This document shows, piece after piece, positions 51,071 to 59,412 of a DNA stretch of 64,000 nucleotides. The translations under genes and the position numbers were made by a program. Below the pieces are notes generated by a model. That model was not told the DNA's origin, did no database searches, and saw only the letters and a list, made by a program, of their open reading frames with translations. The stretch comes from Oceanospirillaceae bacterium UBA1126 (GTDB lineage Bacteria > Pseudomonadota > Gammaproteobacteria > Pseudomonadales > Balneatricaceae). Every line of letters begins with the position of its first letter. The first letter of the stretch is position 1. The stretch is taken from contig DCAT01000059.1 of the NCBI GenBank assembly GCA_002312935.1, forward strand, positions 1 through 64,000, read 5' to 3'.

Positions 51071-52410
51071 TAAACGACTTGTTTAGTCATGAAACCGCAG
51101 GTTATCAGCCGTTAGCTAGCCGAATGCGGCCACAACTGCTGAGCCAATACGTAGGTCAATCGCACCTTTTAGGTGAGGGGAAAAGCTTGGGTAAAGCGTT
51201 AACTCAAGGATTACTCCACAGCATGATTCTGTGGGGCCCACCTGGGGTAGGTAAAACTACCTTGGCACGGTTAATGAGCAAAGTAAGTGATGCTCACTTT
51301 ATGACTTTATCAGCAGTAATGTCTGGTGTTAAAGATATTCGCGCGTCTGTTCAAGAGGCCCAACAGATTCGCGCTCAGTCTGGGCGAGATAGCGTATTAT
51401 TCGTTGATGAGGTACACCGATTCAATAAGTCTCAACAGGATGCGTTCTTACCTTATATTGAAGATGGTACCTTTATTTTTGTGGGTGCTACTACGGAGAA
51501 TCCGGCCTTTGAGCTCAATAATGCATTAATGTCTCGGTCGAGGGTTTATGTTTTAAAGTCTTTGTCTGAAGATGAGCTCGCGGCATTATTACAGCAAGCC
51601 CTAAGTGATAAAGACAGAGGTCTAGGTAAGCTCGATATTGATATAAAAGATCCACATCGCAAGCTTTTATTGCAAGCAGCAGATGGTGATGCTCGCCGAT
51701 TACTTAATCTGTTAGAAATAGCCACAGACCTAGCAGAAACACAAAATGGTTGTTTGGTTATAGATAACAGTGTTTTAGAACAAGTGTTACAAACAAGCCC
51801 CAAACGTTTTGACAAAGGCGGCGATATTTTTTATGACCAGATTTCTGCCTTTCATAAGTCCGTTCGCGGATCTGACCCCAGTGGTTCCTTATATTGGCTA
51901 GCTCGTATGATTGATGCTGGTTGTGACCCACTTTATGTCGCTCGGCGCCTTCTTGCCATTGCGTCAGAAGACATTGGTAACGCCGACCCAAGAGCATTGC
52001 AAGTGGCGGTAAATGCTTGGCAGGTGTTTGAAAGAGTAGGGCCAACTGAGGGTAATCGTGCCATTGCCCATGCAGCTGTTTATTGTGCTTGTGCCGCAAA
52101 AAGTAATGCCGTTGATACTGCGTTTAAAGCAGCTATGAAACTAGCAAGAGAAGAACCTAGTTACGATGTACCCAACCACTTGCGCAACGCACCGACAAGC
52201 CTAGCGCATTCTTTGGGCCATGGGGCAGACTATAGGTATGCTCACGCAGAACCTATGGCTTTTGCGGCTGGAGAAAACTACCTGCCAGAGGCACTTGCAC
52301 ACCATGTTCTGTATCACCCGAGTGATCGTGGTGTTGAAGTAAAAATTGGTGAAAAGTTAGAAAAACTAGCCAAGCTGAACCAAAATAGTGATCAACAGCG
52401 TTATAAATAG
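51067..52410 (+). CDS. rarA: Replication-associated recombination protein RarA (MgsA)
   Basis: RarA is a clamp-loader-like AAA+ ATPase acting at stalled replication forks with SSB. The 447-residue protein has PLASRMRPQLLSQYVGQSHLL, Walker A WGPPGVGKTT (about 56-65), Walker B LFVDEVHRFNKSQQDAFLP, the sensor ATTENPAFELN, the tetramerisation part KSVRGSDPSGSLYWLARMI, and ASEDIGNADPRA. No ATG is available at the right place: the start is TTG 51067, six bases after GGA and overlapping the lolA stop by four bases; a second TTG at 51079 is possible. Confidence 0.95.
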   Translation: MINDLFSHETAGYQPLASRMRPQLLSQYVGQSHLLGEGKSLGKALTQGLLHSMILWGPPGVGKTTLARLMSKVSDAHFMTLSAVMSGVKDIRASVQEAQQIRAQSGRDSVLFVDEVHRFNKSQQDAFLPYIEDGTFIFVGATTENPAFELNNALMSRSRVYVLKSLSEDELAALLQQALSDKDRGLGKLDIDIKDPHRKLLLQAADGDARRLLNLLEIATDLAETQNGCLVIDNSVLEQVLQTSPKRFDKGGDIFYDQISAFHKSVRGSDPSGSLYWLARMIDAGCDPLYVARRLLAIASEDIGNADPRALQVAVNAWQVFERVGPTEGNRAIAHAAVYCACAAKSNAVDTAFKAAMKLAREEPSYDVPNHLRNAPTSLAHSLGHGADYRYAHAEPMAFAAGENYLPEALAHHVLYHPSDRGVEVKIGEKLEKLAKLNQNSDQQRYK

Positions 52411-52430
52411 CACCTTTTGTAAGCTATAAT
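52401..52430 (+). promoter_or_regulatory. Possible promoter of crcB
   Basis: A perfect TATAAT at 52425-52430 lies 18 bases after a weak -35, TTATAA (52401-52406), which overlaps the rarA stop. Transcription from it would leave a leader of only about 20 bases, too short for a fluoride riboswitch. Confidence 0.35.
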
Positions 52431-52459
52431 AGTGTTAGATAAAAGTAGGGGAGAGTCCA

Positions 52460-52837
52460 ATCGTCGGTCAATTAGTTGCTATCGCCTGTGGAGGTGCTAT
52501 TGGTGCGTTAAGCCGCTTTGGCCTGCAGCATTGGTTAGGAGCTATTTATAGTGGCCGCTTTCCATTGGCTATATTTCTTGCCAACTCCATTGGTTCGTTC
52601 TGTTTAGGCCTACTTTATGTACTTATCATTGAAAAAGGCCTAATCCCTGATATTTGGCGGCCGTTGTTAATCATAGGTTTGCTTGGTGCATTCACCACTT
52701 TCTCTGCCTTTTCGTTAGATAGCATTTTGCTTATTGAACAGGGTGAATGGTTTATGGCATTAGTTAATGTTTTTTCAAATGTTTGTGTAGGATTAATAGC
52801 AGCCTTTATTGGTATGTACATTGGCCGCTGGTTATAA
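52460..52837 (+). CDS. crcB: Fluoride ion channel CrcB (FluC), non-canonical start
   Basis: CrcB is a dual-topology fluoride exporter of the inner membrane. The frame encodes the complete family sequence: GQLVAIACGGAIGALSRFGL, FPLAIFLANSIGSFCLGLLY with the pore asparagine, GLLGAFTTFSAFSLDS with the TTFS pore motif, and a fourth helix, four segments in all. The first ATG/GTG/TTG codon is TTG 52565, which would delete the essential first helix. Upstream the frame is open only to an in-frame TAG at 52436 and contains no standard start. ATC at 52460, six bases after GGGGAG, gives 125 residues (E. coli 127), so I propose it as start. A sequencing error is the alternative. Confidence 0.82.
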   Translation: MVGQLVAIACGGAIGALSRFGLQHWLGAIYSGRFPLAIFLANSIGSFCLGLLYVLIIEKGLIPDIWRPLLIIGLLGAFTTFSAFSLDSILLIEQGEWFMALVNVFSNVCVGLIAAFIGMYIGRWL

Positions 52838-52876
52838 AATAATTTTTACCTGATACTTCGTGTCGTTTTACTCTAG

Positions 52877-54169
<1,293 letters not shown>

Positions 54170-54200
54170 TCAGGCTACTCTAGTAAGGTAAAGGAAGCAG

Positions 54201-54512
54201 TTAAAGGCAGTTTGCCGGTCTAGGAAGGCCGGCGATTTTGGCGGCTAGTTTTGCTGGACTGTCAGGAAACAAGGTTAACAAATGTATACTGTTACCTTTC
54301 TCTAGGCTTACTCTTTGCTTTACAATTTTAACGAGTATACGCATTGCAGGAGAAATTCCGGTATCAGCGTAAAAGGCTCGTAATGCATTTATCACTTCCC
54401 AGTGTTCAGCCTCTAAAGTGATACCTTCGCTGTGCGCTAGCCACTTTGCAGTGTCTGGGTTCCAGTCACTTAAATGGGTTAAATACCCGTCTTTATCCGT
54501 TTCTAACTGCAT
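54201..54512 (-). CDS. tusE: Sulfurtransferase TusE
   Basis: TusE accepts persulfide sulfur from TusBCD and presents it to MnmA for 2-thiouridine synthesis. The 103-residue protein of the DsrC/TusE family ends AKIAGLPRPANCL with the penultimate cysteine. The position ten residues earlier, a second cysteine in true DsrC of sulfur oxidisers and reducers, is alanine, so this is TusE and not a dissimilatory sulfur protein. It is the last gene of a tusDCBE run, unlike E. coli where tusE lies apart. Confidence 0.93.
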   Translation of the reverse strand: MQLETDKDGYLTHLSDWNPDTAKWLAHSEGITLEAEHWEVINALRAFYADTGISPAMRILVKIVKQRVSLEKGNSIHLLTLFPDSPAKLAAKIAGLPRPANCL

Positions 54513-54513
54513 A

Positions 54514-54795
54514 TCACCAACTCATAGAAGACGTATAGCGTGTGGTTAAATTAACCAAGTCTGTCATATTGATCAATGTTACAGCAGGGCTGTGGACTTT
54601 GGAAAGTCCACGTTCTTCCACATGAGCTGCAAAAACAAATACAGGTCTGGCACCAAAGGCTAGTAATTCTTTGCTAAGCTGCACATATACACCGTCATCA
54701 ATGAATACATAGCCATCATTAGGATTACTTCGTGCGACTAATGTGGCTAGGGCATTAGAATCAAGGTTTTTGGCGATTATGTGAAGGATTGCCAT
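54514..54795 (-). CDS. tusB: Sulfurtransferase complex subunit TusB
   Basis: Subunit of the TusBCD heterohexamer of the sulfur relay. The 93-residue DsrH-family protein opens MAILHIIAKN and has DGYVFIDDGVYVQL, FVFAAHVEERGL and the C-terminal tryptophan typical of TusB. It lacks a redox cysteine, as expected, since sulfur transfer in the complex runs through TusD. One base separates its stop from the tusE start, and it starts two bases after tusC. Confidence 0.9.
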   Translation of the reverse strand: MAILHIIAKNLDSNALATLVARSNPNDGYVFIDDGVYVQLSKELLAFGARPVFVFAAHVEERGLSKVHSPAVTLINMTDLVNLTTRYTSSMSW

Positions 54796-54797
54796 AA

Positions 54798-55148
54798 CTA
54801 AAACACCAAGTGCTGATGGTATTGAGCACAGAGTTGCCCTAGGTGGATACGAGTAACAACGTTGACAGTTTGGCTGAGATCGTCAATGGCCAGGCCAAAT
54901 TGGTCCAATGACTCTTGTTCTACCCAAAGCTCATTGACATCATACATCTCTAATGCGCTTAGAATTTTCCCAATGTGCTTGTGGGGAGAGGGTATTTGAC
55001 TGCCTGGAAGGAGCTGTAAAACGCCCTCATCAACAAATAAGACTGCTGGCTGTTGTTCAAAAGCAGACAAAACTAATGCCACATCTAAGGATTCCTTAGC
55101 TACTTGTGAGCCATACGGTGCATGGCTTAGAGTGATTAAACAGGACAT
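54798..55148 (-). CDS. tusC: Sulfurtransferase complex subunit TusC
   Basis: DsrF-family subunit of TusBCD, 116 residues (E. coli 119). It shows ITLSHAPYGSQVAKESLDVAL, then AVLFVDEGVLQLLPGSQ and ALEMYDVNELWVEQESL, the last pair typical for the family. Its ATG overlaps the tusD stop (TAATG) and is preceded by GGAGGGG at the end of tusD, a strong coupled start. It acts with TusB and TusD in the cytoplasm. Confidence 0.92.
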   Translation of the reverse strand: MSCLITLSHAPYGSQVAKESLDVALVLSAFEQQPAVLFVDEGVLQLLPGSQIPSPHKHIGKILSALEMYDVNELWVEQESLDQFGLAIDDLSQTVNVVTRIHLGQLCAQYHQHLVF

Positions 55149-55591
55149 TAATCCCCTCCAAAACTAACAAGTCGGTCACACTCAGCGCAAGCAGCCGCTA
55201 GCTGACCAAGCCCTACTAAGGAAAACTGCGAAGCCAAACTATCACTGCCAAGTTCATACCGGTTGGCTTCTTGTTGGTTAGTAATCCCAGCCTGTAACGC
55301 CGCAGCAATGCACACGCCAAGGTCTAAGTCATAGTCCAGGCTCAGCTGCTGCCACAAAACCGTTAAATTCAATTCATCCTGTGGAACCACCCTTAAGCCA
55401 GAAGCGGTATGCACGCCTTGCTGGTAAAAAAACACACTCAGCACTTTATGCCCTTGCAACAATACCTCTTTGGTAAACTGAAAGGCAGACAGAGCCCTAC
55501 TTTGCTGGTGCGGGCCACAACGGACAACAATGGCATAGGTTAACGATGTTGGATCCAGAGAAGGTGAAGCAGCCATATTTAAATCAGACAT
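55148..55591 (-). CDS. tusD: Sulfurtransferase complex subunit TusD
   Basis: TusD receives sulfur from TusA and passes it to TusE. From ATG 55591 the protein has 147 residues; E. coli has 128. The DsrE-fold core YAIVVRCGPHQQSRALSAFQ, GHKVLSVFFYQQGVH and the active cysteine in DLDLGVCIAAALQAG are present. The start is uncertain: TTG 55609 lies inside a hairpin, ATG 55576 is also possible, and the only Shine-Dalgarno-like sequence (GGCGGGG) is the 3' arm of that hairpin. It is the first gene of tusDCBE. Confidence 0.9.
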   Translation of the reverse strand: MSDLNMAASPSLDPTSLTYAIVVRCGPHQQSRALSAFQFTKEVLLQGHKVLSVFFYQQGVHTASGLRVVPQDELNLTVLWQQLSLDYDLDLGVCIAAALQAGITNQQEANRYELGSDSLASQFSLVGLGQLAAACAECDRLVSFGGD

Positions 55592-55596
55592 ATACG

Positions 55597-55619
55597 AAAA
55601 CCCCGCCAAACGGCGGGGC
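55597..55619 (-). terminator. Hairpin between yccA and tusD
   Basis: On the minus strand CCCCGCC, loop GTTT, GGCGGGG and then TTTT form a 7-base-pair, all-GC stem with a short T-run. It lies 30 bases after the yccA stop and ends only about six bases before the tusD ATG, so it can act as the yccA terminator and can also cover the tusD ribosome binding region. Confidence 0.7.
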
Positions 55620-55648
55620 TCCCTGATTCCTTTGCATCTGAGCCAAAG

Positions 55649-56317
55649 TTAATCGTCGCCACTAAGAGCGCCTGTAAGGTGCAGCAGCATAAGAAATAAG
55701 TTTAAGATATTTAGGTACAAACTTACTGTCATCATCACATAATTGGTTTCACCACCGTTTACCATCCGGCTTGTGTCATACAAAATAAAACCAGAAAATA
55801 CCAATACACCCACTGCACTTATGGCCAAAGACAAGGCTGGAATGGCAAAGAAAATATTCGCCAATGACGCCACAATCACAAGGATTAGGCCAATCATCAA
55901 AAAGCCGCCCATAAAGCTGAAGTCTTTACGGCTCGACACCGCATAAGCAGACAAGCCTAGAAAAGTAATACCTGTCATCGATAGGGCAGTAGCCACAATG
56001 TCTCCACCATTAGCCATCCCCAAGTAAAAGTTTACGATGGGCCCAGTGCTATAACCTAGAAATCCCGTAAAAAAGAATACGAGGGGTATAGACCATACTG
56101 AATTTTTTAATTTGTTAAGCGCATATAATGTGCCAAACAACACCACCAATTGAACGATGAAGTTAACCGGTGCGGCATTGCTTGATATCGCCATGGTCGC
56201 CATAGCAGCACTAAAAATAAGTGTCATAGAGAGTAGGGCGTAAGTATTACGTAAAACTTTATTTGTGGCTAAGGTAGATTCCTTAGAATGGCTGGAAAGC
56301 TGAACTTGTTCTTGCAT
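55649..56317 (-). CDS. yccA: Bax inhibitor-1/YccA family membrane protein
   Basis: A 222-residue inner-membrane protein with seven hydrophobic segments, of the BI-1 family; E. coli YccA is a substrate and modulator of the FtsH protease. Matching segments are NKVLRNTYALLSMTLIFSA, FFFTGFLGYSTGPIVNFYL and ILYDTSRMVNGGETNYVMM with the conserved aspartate, then a C-terminal LYLNILNLFLMLLHL. ATG 56317, eight bases after AAGGA, is chosen over ATG 56326, which overlaps that ribosome binding site. It neighbours tusDCBE as yccA does in E. coli. Confidence 0.92.
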   Translation of the reverse strand: MQEQVQLSSHSKESTLATNKVLRNTYALLSMTLIFSAAMATMAISSNAAPVNFIVQLVVLFGTLYALNKLKNSVWSIPLVFFFTGFLGYSTGPIVNFYLGMANGGDIVATALSMTGITFLGLSAYAVSSRKDFSFMGGFLMIGLILVIVASLANIFFAIPALSLAISAVGVLVFSGFILYDTSRMVNGGETNYVMMTVSLYLNILNLFLMLLHLTGALSGDD

Positions 56318-56504
56318 TAGTATCATCCTTATTTAAACAATTCCGATTATTGTAGTCTAACCAGCACAAGAAGCTAGGGTATTTACGAAATATTTTGTAA
56401 ATATCAGCACATACAAGGACTTAATAGTTTGCAGTGGCGTATTTAGCAGCACATATGAGCTTAATTTTGCCCGTTAAAACCATTTGTATAAGCACAAAGA
56501 CTCT

Positions 56505-56533
56505 TTGTGGAGCCTGATTAAAAGGCGTATAAT
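56505..56533 (+). promoter_or_regulatory. Putative sigma-70 promoter of hspQ
   Basis: TTGTGG (56505-56510) and a perfect TATAAT (56528-56533) with an ideal 17-base spacer, 34 bases before the hspQ ATG. No clear heat-shock promoter was found in the gap. Confidence 0.6.
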
Positions 56534-56566
56534 CGAGTCTCGATTTAGAAATGAGTAGGTAATTTA

Positions 56567-56902
56567 ATGCAAGTCTCTCACGCGCAATTTAACATTGGCC
56601 AAGTAGTGCAGCATAAGCATTTTGGTTTTCGAGGGGTTGTGTTTGATATTGATTTTGAGTACTCACTCGATGAGCCCTGGTTCCAAGAAGCGTGCAAGGC
56701 CATGGCCAGTTTGGGCCAGCCGCCCATTGAAAAGAAGCAACCTTTTTATCACCTCTTAACGGATGGCAGTGAACACGAGTCTTACGTATCACAGCAAAAC
56801 CTTTGCGCCGCTGATAATATTGCTCCAGTGAAACACTCCGGCCTAGAGGCGTTGTTCACGCTTACAGACGGACAATATATCCATCGTTACAGCGTTAATT
56901 AA
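56567..56902 (+). CDS. hspQ: Heat shock protein HspQ
   Basis: HspQ is a small hemimethylated-DNA-binding-type protein; in enterobacteria it is a specificity enhancer of Lon and affects DnaA stability. The 111-residue protein (E. coli 105) has FNIGQVVQHKHFGFRGVVFDIDFEYSL (about 8-34) in part, PFYHLLTDG and SYVSQQNL, the standard family blocks. A good sigma-70 promoter lies upstream, and no sigma-32 promoter was recognised. It is divergent from yccA and convergent with the XRE gene. Confidence 0.9.
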   Translation: MQVSHAQFNIGQVVQHKHFGFRGVVFDIDFEYSLDEPWFQEACKAMASLGQPPIEKKQPFYHLLTDGSEHESYVSQQNLCAADNIAPVKHSGLEALFTLTDGQYIHRYSVN

Positions 56903-57034
56903 TTCTCATCTACAAGCTGTATTAATGGCTTTTGGCGGCTTTTTCTATGGTGCGCCATTTTACTTTCGTTTTAGTAGCGGTTCTTGGGCCAGCTAATATC
57001 CACATTAAAGCCCAAGCAATACTGGGCTGGTTGT

Positions 57035-57403
57035 TTATAGATTAAAGTTAATGCGCTTTACTAAGCCTCGCACTAAAGATTGCTGGTCATTCGACAATGA
57101 CGCCATATCGAGCAGCAATTCAGCCTCCATGTCATTAGCATAAAAATACGGTACTGGCACATCCAACACTAATGCTAATTGGCATAGAGTGTCATAGTCT
57201 GGCACATGCTTGCCACGTTCATACTGATTCATTCTGGCGCTTGCAGACGCAACATCAATGCCAGCAGCAATACCCAAACTACGTTGTGAGAGATCACGCT
57301 GAACCCGCGCATGCTTTAGGCGCCTCGGAACTGGGCAGGACATATCATCGGCTGAGTTGTTCAACATAGCTTTAACCAAAATAATTTTTTCAAAAGTGCA
57401 CAT
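57035..57403 (-). CDS. XRE-family transcriptional regulator
   Basis: A small DNA-binding protein of up to 122 residues with one lambda-repressor-like HTH: LKHARVQRDLSQRSLGIAAG, then NQYERGKHVPDYDTLCQLA and the tail LDVPVPYFYA (roughly residues 28-88). The rest is short and helical with no recognised ligand domain. The start is uncertain; ATG 57403, 57367 or 57346 are possible and none has a strong ribosome binding site. An AT-rich palindrome 54 bases upstream is a candidate operator. It is divergent from yebG, so it might also affect that gene. Confidence 0.82.
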   Translation of the reverse strand: MCTFEKIILVKAMLNNSADDMSCPVPRRLKHARVQRDLSQRSLGIAAGIDVASASARMNQYERGKHVPDYDTLCQLALVLDVPVPYFYANDMEAELLLDMASLSNDQQSLVRGLVKRINFNL

Positions 57404-57456
57404 GGTGAGGTGACTAGTATACCCAGAGCATCATTTATAATCCATATTTAACTTCG

Positions 57457-57472
57457 CATAATGTATATTATG
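57457..57472. promoter_or_regulatory. AT-rich palindrome, candidate XRE operator
   Basis: CATAAT (57457-57462) and ATTATG (57467-57472) are perfect arms with a 4-base GTAT spacer. It lies in the divergent gap between the XRE gene and yebG, the usual place for an autoregulatory site. Confidence 0.45.
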
Positions 57473-57550
57473 TTAAATTATACTAAAACGGGTTATTTGT
57501 TTTGGCAATCAACAGCATAATTGGCTAGTTATTCCATGCAACGAGCCCTA

Positions 57551-57570
57551 TACTGTACGCACATACAGTA
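57551..57570 (+). promoter_or_regulatory. LexA (SOS) box upstream of yebG
   Basis: TACTGT-N8-ACAGTA, a perfectly symmetric match to the outer part of the gammaproteobacterial LexA consensus (CTGT-N8-ACAG with flanking TA). It overlaps a TATACT -10 element (57549-57554) and ends 20 bases before the yebG ATG, so LexA binding would block transcription of yebG and of the gene joined to it. Confidence 0.9.
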
Positions 57571-57590
57571 GATCAATTTACGGACACACC

Positions 57591-57857
57591 ATGGCAATTC
57601 GCACAGTACATCAAGTCATTAATAGAACAGATACAATTATTGGAGAGTTCATGGATATTAAATTAGCAAAGGATTTGGATATTCGAACTGACGTCCTTTA
57701 CTTCATCGCAGACCTAGTTGAAACTGCAGGTATTGATGAACGCACTGCTGAGAAAGTTGCAGAAATAATGATAGACGACACAACACGTAAGCAACTCGTT
57801 AACCAACTAAAAACTGTTAAAGACCTGCCCTCTGCTATAAACGAGACCAACGACTAG
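57591..57857 (+). CDS. yebG: YebG family SOS-response protein
   Basis: An 88-residue cytoplasmic protein aligned by eye with E. coli YebG, a LexA-regulated protein of unknown action: the shared MA-I/V-x-V-N-terminus, a short beta region, the helical middle DVLYFIADLVETAGIDE, and the ending LVNQLKTVKDLPSA against the E. coli form LKTGKLPSP. The alignment favours ATG 57591; an internal ATG 57651 has a better GGAGAG site and may be a second start. The perfect LexA box upstream agrees strongly with the identification. Its stop overlaps the EamA gene by one base. Confidence 0.78.
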   Translation: MAIRTVHQVINRTDTIIGEFMDIKLAKDLDIRTDVLYFIADLVETAGIDERTAEKVAEIMIDDTTRKQLVNQLKTVKDLPSAINETND

Positions 57858-58756
57858 TGCCACACCAAAGAGAACAGCTTATTAACTGGGCCTTACTTTT
57901 AACCCTTGTGGCTTTATGGGGAACATCTTTTTTAACCATAAAAGTTAGCCTACAAACATTCTCACCTGATCAGGTGGTGGTATTGAGGCTTACTATAGGT
58001 GCCATTGTGCTGTCAGCCTTTATGGTGGCAAGGGGCAAACGGCTTCCTAGGGAACCTTTATCTTGGCTGCACTTTACAATCTTAGGCCTGGTTGGCAACG
58101 TTCTGCCCTTTTGGTTGATTGCCAAAGGCCAAGTCTATGTAACATCAGGCATGGCGGGCTTATTAATGGCAATTATGCCATTGATGACGTTGATATTGGC
58201 CCACTTTTTTATCGCAGGCGAAAACCTAAATCGTAATAAGCTGTGGGGGTTTGTTTTTGGAATTAGTGGTATTACATTAATTTTAGGCCCATCAATATTA
58301 GGCTCTCAAAACAGCTTAGTTGGCTGCTTGTTGGTATTATCTGCGGCCATTCTCTATGCTACAAATACCATTATTGCTAGGCGTCTACCCACATACAGCT
58401 CTGCCGTAGTCAGCACCGGTGTAACTATCTGTGCTGCGTTGATTAGTTTGGTGATATGGCCCTCAGTGCTCAATATAGATTGGCATTCGGTGCCTATGTT
58501 GGCCATCCTTACTATAATTTGGCTTGGTATTTTTCCTACTGGAGTTGCTGCTATTATTTTCTTTGTGCTAATCCGGCGTGCTGGGCCTACATTTCTGTCC
58601 AATATTAACTATTTGATTCCACTAGTCGCCTATTTTATGGGAGCTCTAGTGTTAGGAGAGCTGGTCGTTTGGCACGACATGGTCGCATTAGTCGCTATTC
58701 TATTTGGCATCGCAGTAAGCCGAAGACCTGTGCCTAATAAGCTACGTACGTTATAG
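57857..58756 (+). CDS. EamA/DMT-family transporter
   Basis: A 299-residue inner-membrane protein with ten hydrophobic segments in two EamA repeats (about 10-140 and 150-285), a drug/metabolite transporter. WGTSFLTIKVSLQTFSPDQVV and the second-half LLVLSAAILYATNTIIARRL are typical. It starts with GTG that overlaps the yebG stop (TAGTG), with no ribosome binding site of its own apart from sequence within yebG, so it should be translated by coupling and transcribed from the LexA-controlled promoter. Substrate is unknown. It is convergent with the gacA-like gene. Confidence 0.88.
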   Translation: MPHQREQLINWALLLTLVALWGTSFLTIKVSLQTFSPDQVVVLRLTIGAIVLSAFMVARGKRLPREPLSWLHFTILGLVGNVLPFWLIAKGQVYVTSGMAGLLMAIMPLMTLILAHFFIAGENLNRNKLWGFVFGISGITLILGPSILGSQNSLVGCLLVLSAAILYATNTIIARRLPTYSSAVVSTGVTICAALISLVIWPSVLNIDWHSVPMLAILTIIWLGIFPTGVAAIIFFVLIRRAGPTFLSNINYLIPLVAYFMGALVLGELVVWHDMVALVAILFGIAVSRRPVPNKLRTL

Positions 58757-58762
58757 GTTTGT

Positions 58763-59407
58763 TTAACCTTCAATAATGCCTTGCAAAATTGCAAATTGGA
58801 CAATATTAGCTGTGGTTTTTAGCTTAAGTTTTTTCATTACATTGGCACGATGGCTATGGATGGTTTTATGGCTTAAATTCATATCTTCACCTATTTCGAC
58901 CGCCGTGCGCCCTTCCGCTATCATTGAAAAAATTTGGAATTCTCTTGCGGTCAGTCGGTTGATTGAACTCTCTTCTGCGCCAGGTGTTTTACTCATCTCG
59001 CGAATAACCTGACTAGTGATGAAAGTACCGCCGCTATGAACACTCCGAATAGCGCTAATCAGTTCTTGTGGTACACAACGTTTGCTTAAATAACCTTTAG
59101 CGCCAGCTTTTAGGACGCGGGTAGGGAAAGGTTCAGTTTCATGGACCGTAAGCGCAATAATTTTGATTTTCGGATTCCGCTTACAGAGACGCGAAATTGC
59201 TTCTAACCCACCAATACCAGGCATATTGATATCCATGATAATGATGTCTGGCCTCAGCTCATGCGCTAAATTGTAAGCATCTTCTCCGCTGCTTGCCTCT
59301 GCTATTACGTCAATATCGCTAGTAGTCTCAATTAAACGCTTAAAGCCAACGCGGACAATTTCATGGTCATCAACTAACAATACTGAAATTGAATGCCTAT
59401 TAGCCAT
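58763..59407 (-). CDS. gacA: GacA/UvrY-like response regulator
   Basis: A 214-residue two-component regulator. The receiver has Asp13/14, phosphoacceptor Asp59 in IIIMDINMPGIGGLEA, Thr87 and Lys109, and ETEPFPTRVLKAGAKGYLSK is a GacA-type stretch. The LuxR/NarL HTH is about 145-205 (LTAREFQIFSMIAEG, NLSHKTIHSHRANVMKKLKL) and is more NarL-like than usual for GacA. ATG 59407 is chosen, five bases after the pgsA stop; upstream in-frame codons lie within pgsA. The uvrC and pgsA neighbours support GacA/UvrY, the activator of CsrA-binding small RNAs, but here it follows them where E. coli and Pseudomonas have it before uvrC. Confidence 0.78.
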   Translation of the reverse strand: MANRHSISVLLVDDHEIVRVGFKRLIETTSDIDVIAEASSGEDAYNLAHELRPDIIIMDINMPGIGGLEAISRLCKRNPKIKIIALTVHETEPFPTRVLKAGAKGYLSKRCVPQELISAIRSVHSGGTFITSQVIREMSKTPGAEESSINRLTAREFQIFSMIAEGRTAVEIGEDMNLSHKTIHSHRANVMKKLKLKTTANIVQFAILQGIIEG

Positions 59408-59412
59408 TTGAG

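Noticed and set aside
52411..52459. Fluoride riboswitch in front of crcB
   Set aside because: The leader after the likely promoter is about 20 bases, and I see no crcB-motif conserved sequence.
52565..52837. crcB taken to start at TTG 52565
   Set aside because: This would remove the first helix and the conserved GGAIGALSR segment that is encoded in frame just upstream.
54210..54240. GCCGG/CCGGC inverted repeat as a tusE terminator
   Set aside because: It lies inside the end of tusE, encodes conserved residues of its C-terminal tail and has no proper T-run in the direction of transcription.
54201..55591. Dissimilatory dsrEFH-dsrC sulfur-oxidation genes
   Set aside because: The TusE/DsrC protein lacks the second cysteine and no dsrAB genes are in the window.
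56461..56500. Heat-shock promoter for hspQ (CTTAATT with AACCATTT)
   Set aside because: Both halves are poor matches to the RpoH consensus, while a good sigma-70 promoter lies closer to the gene.
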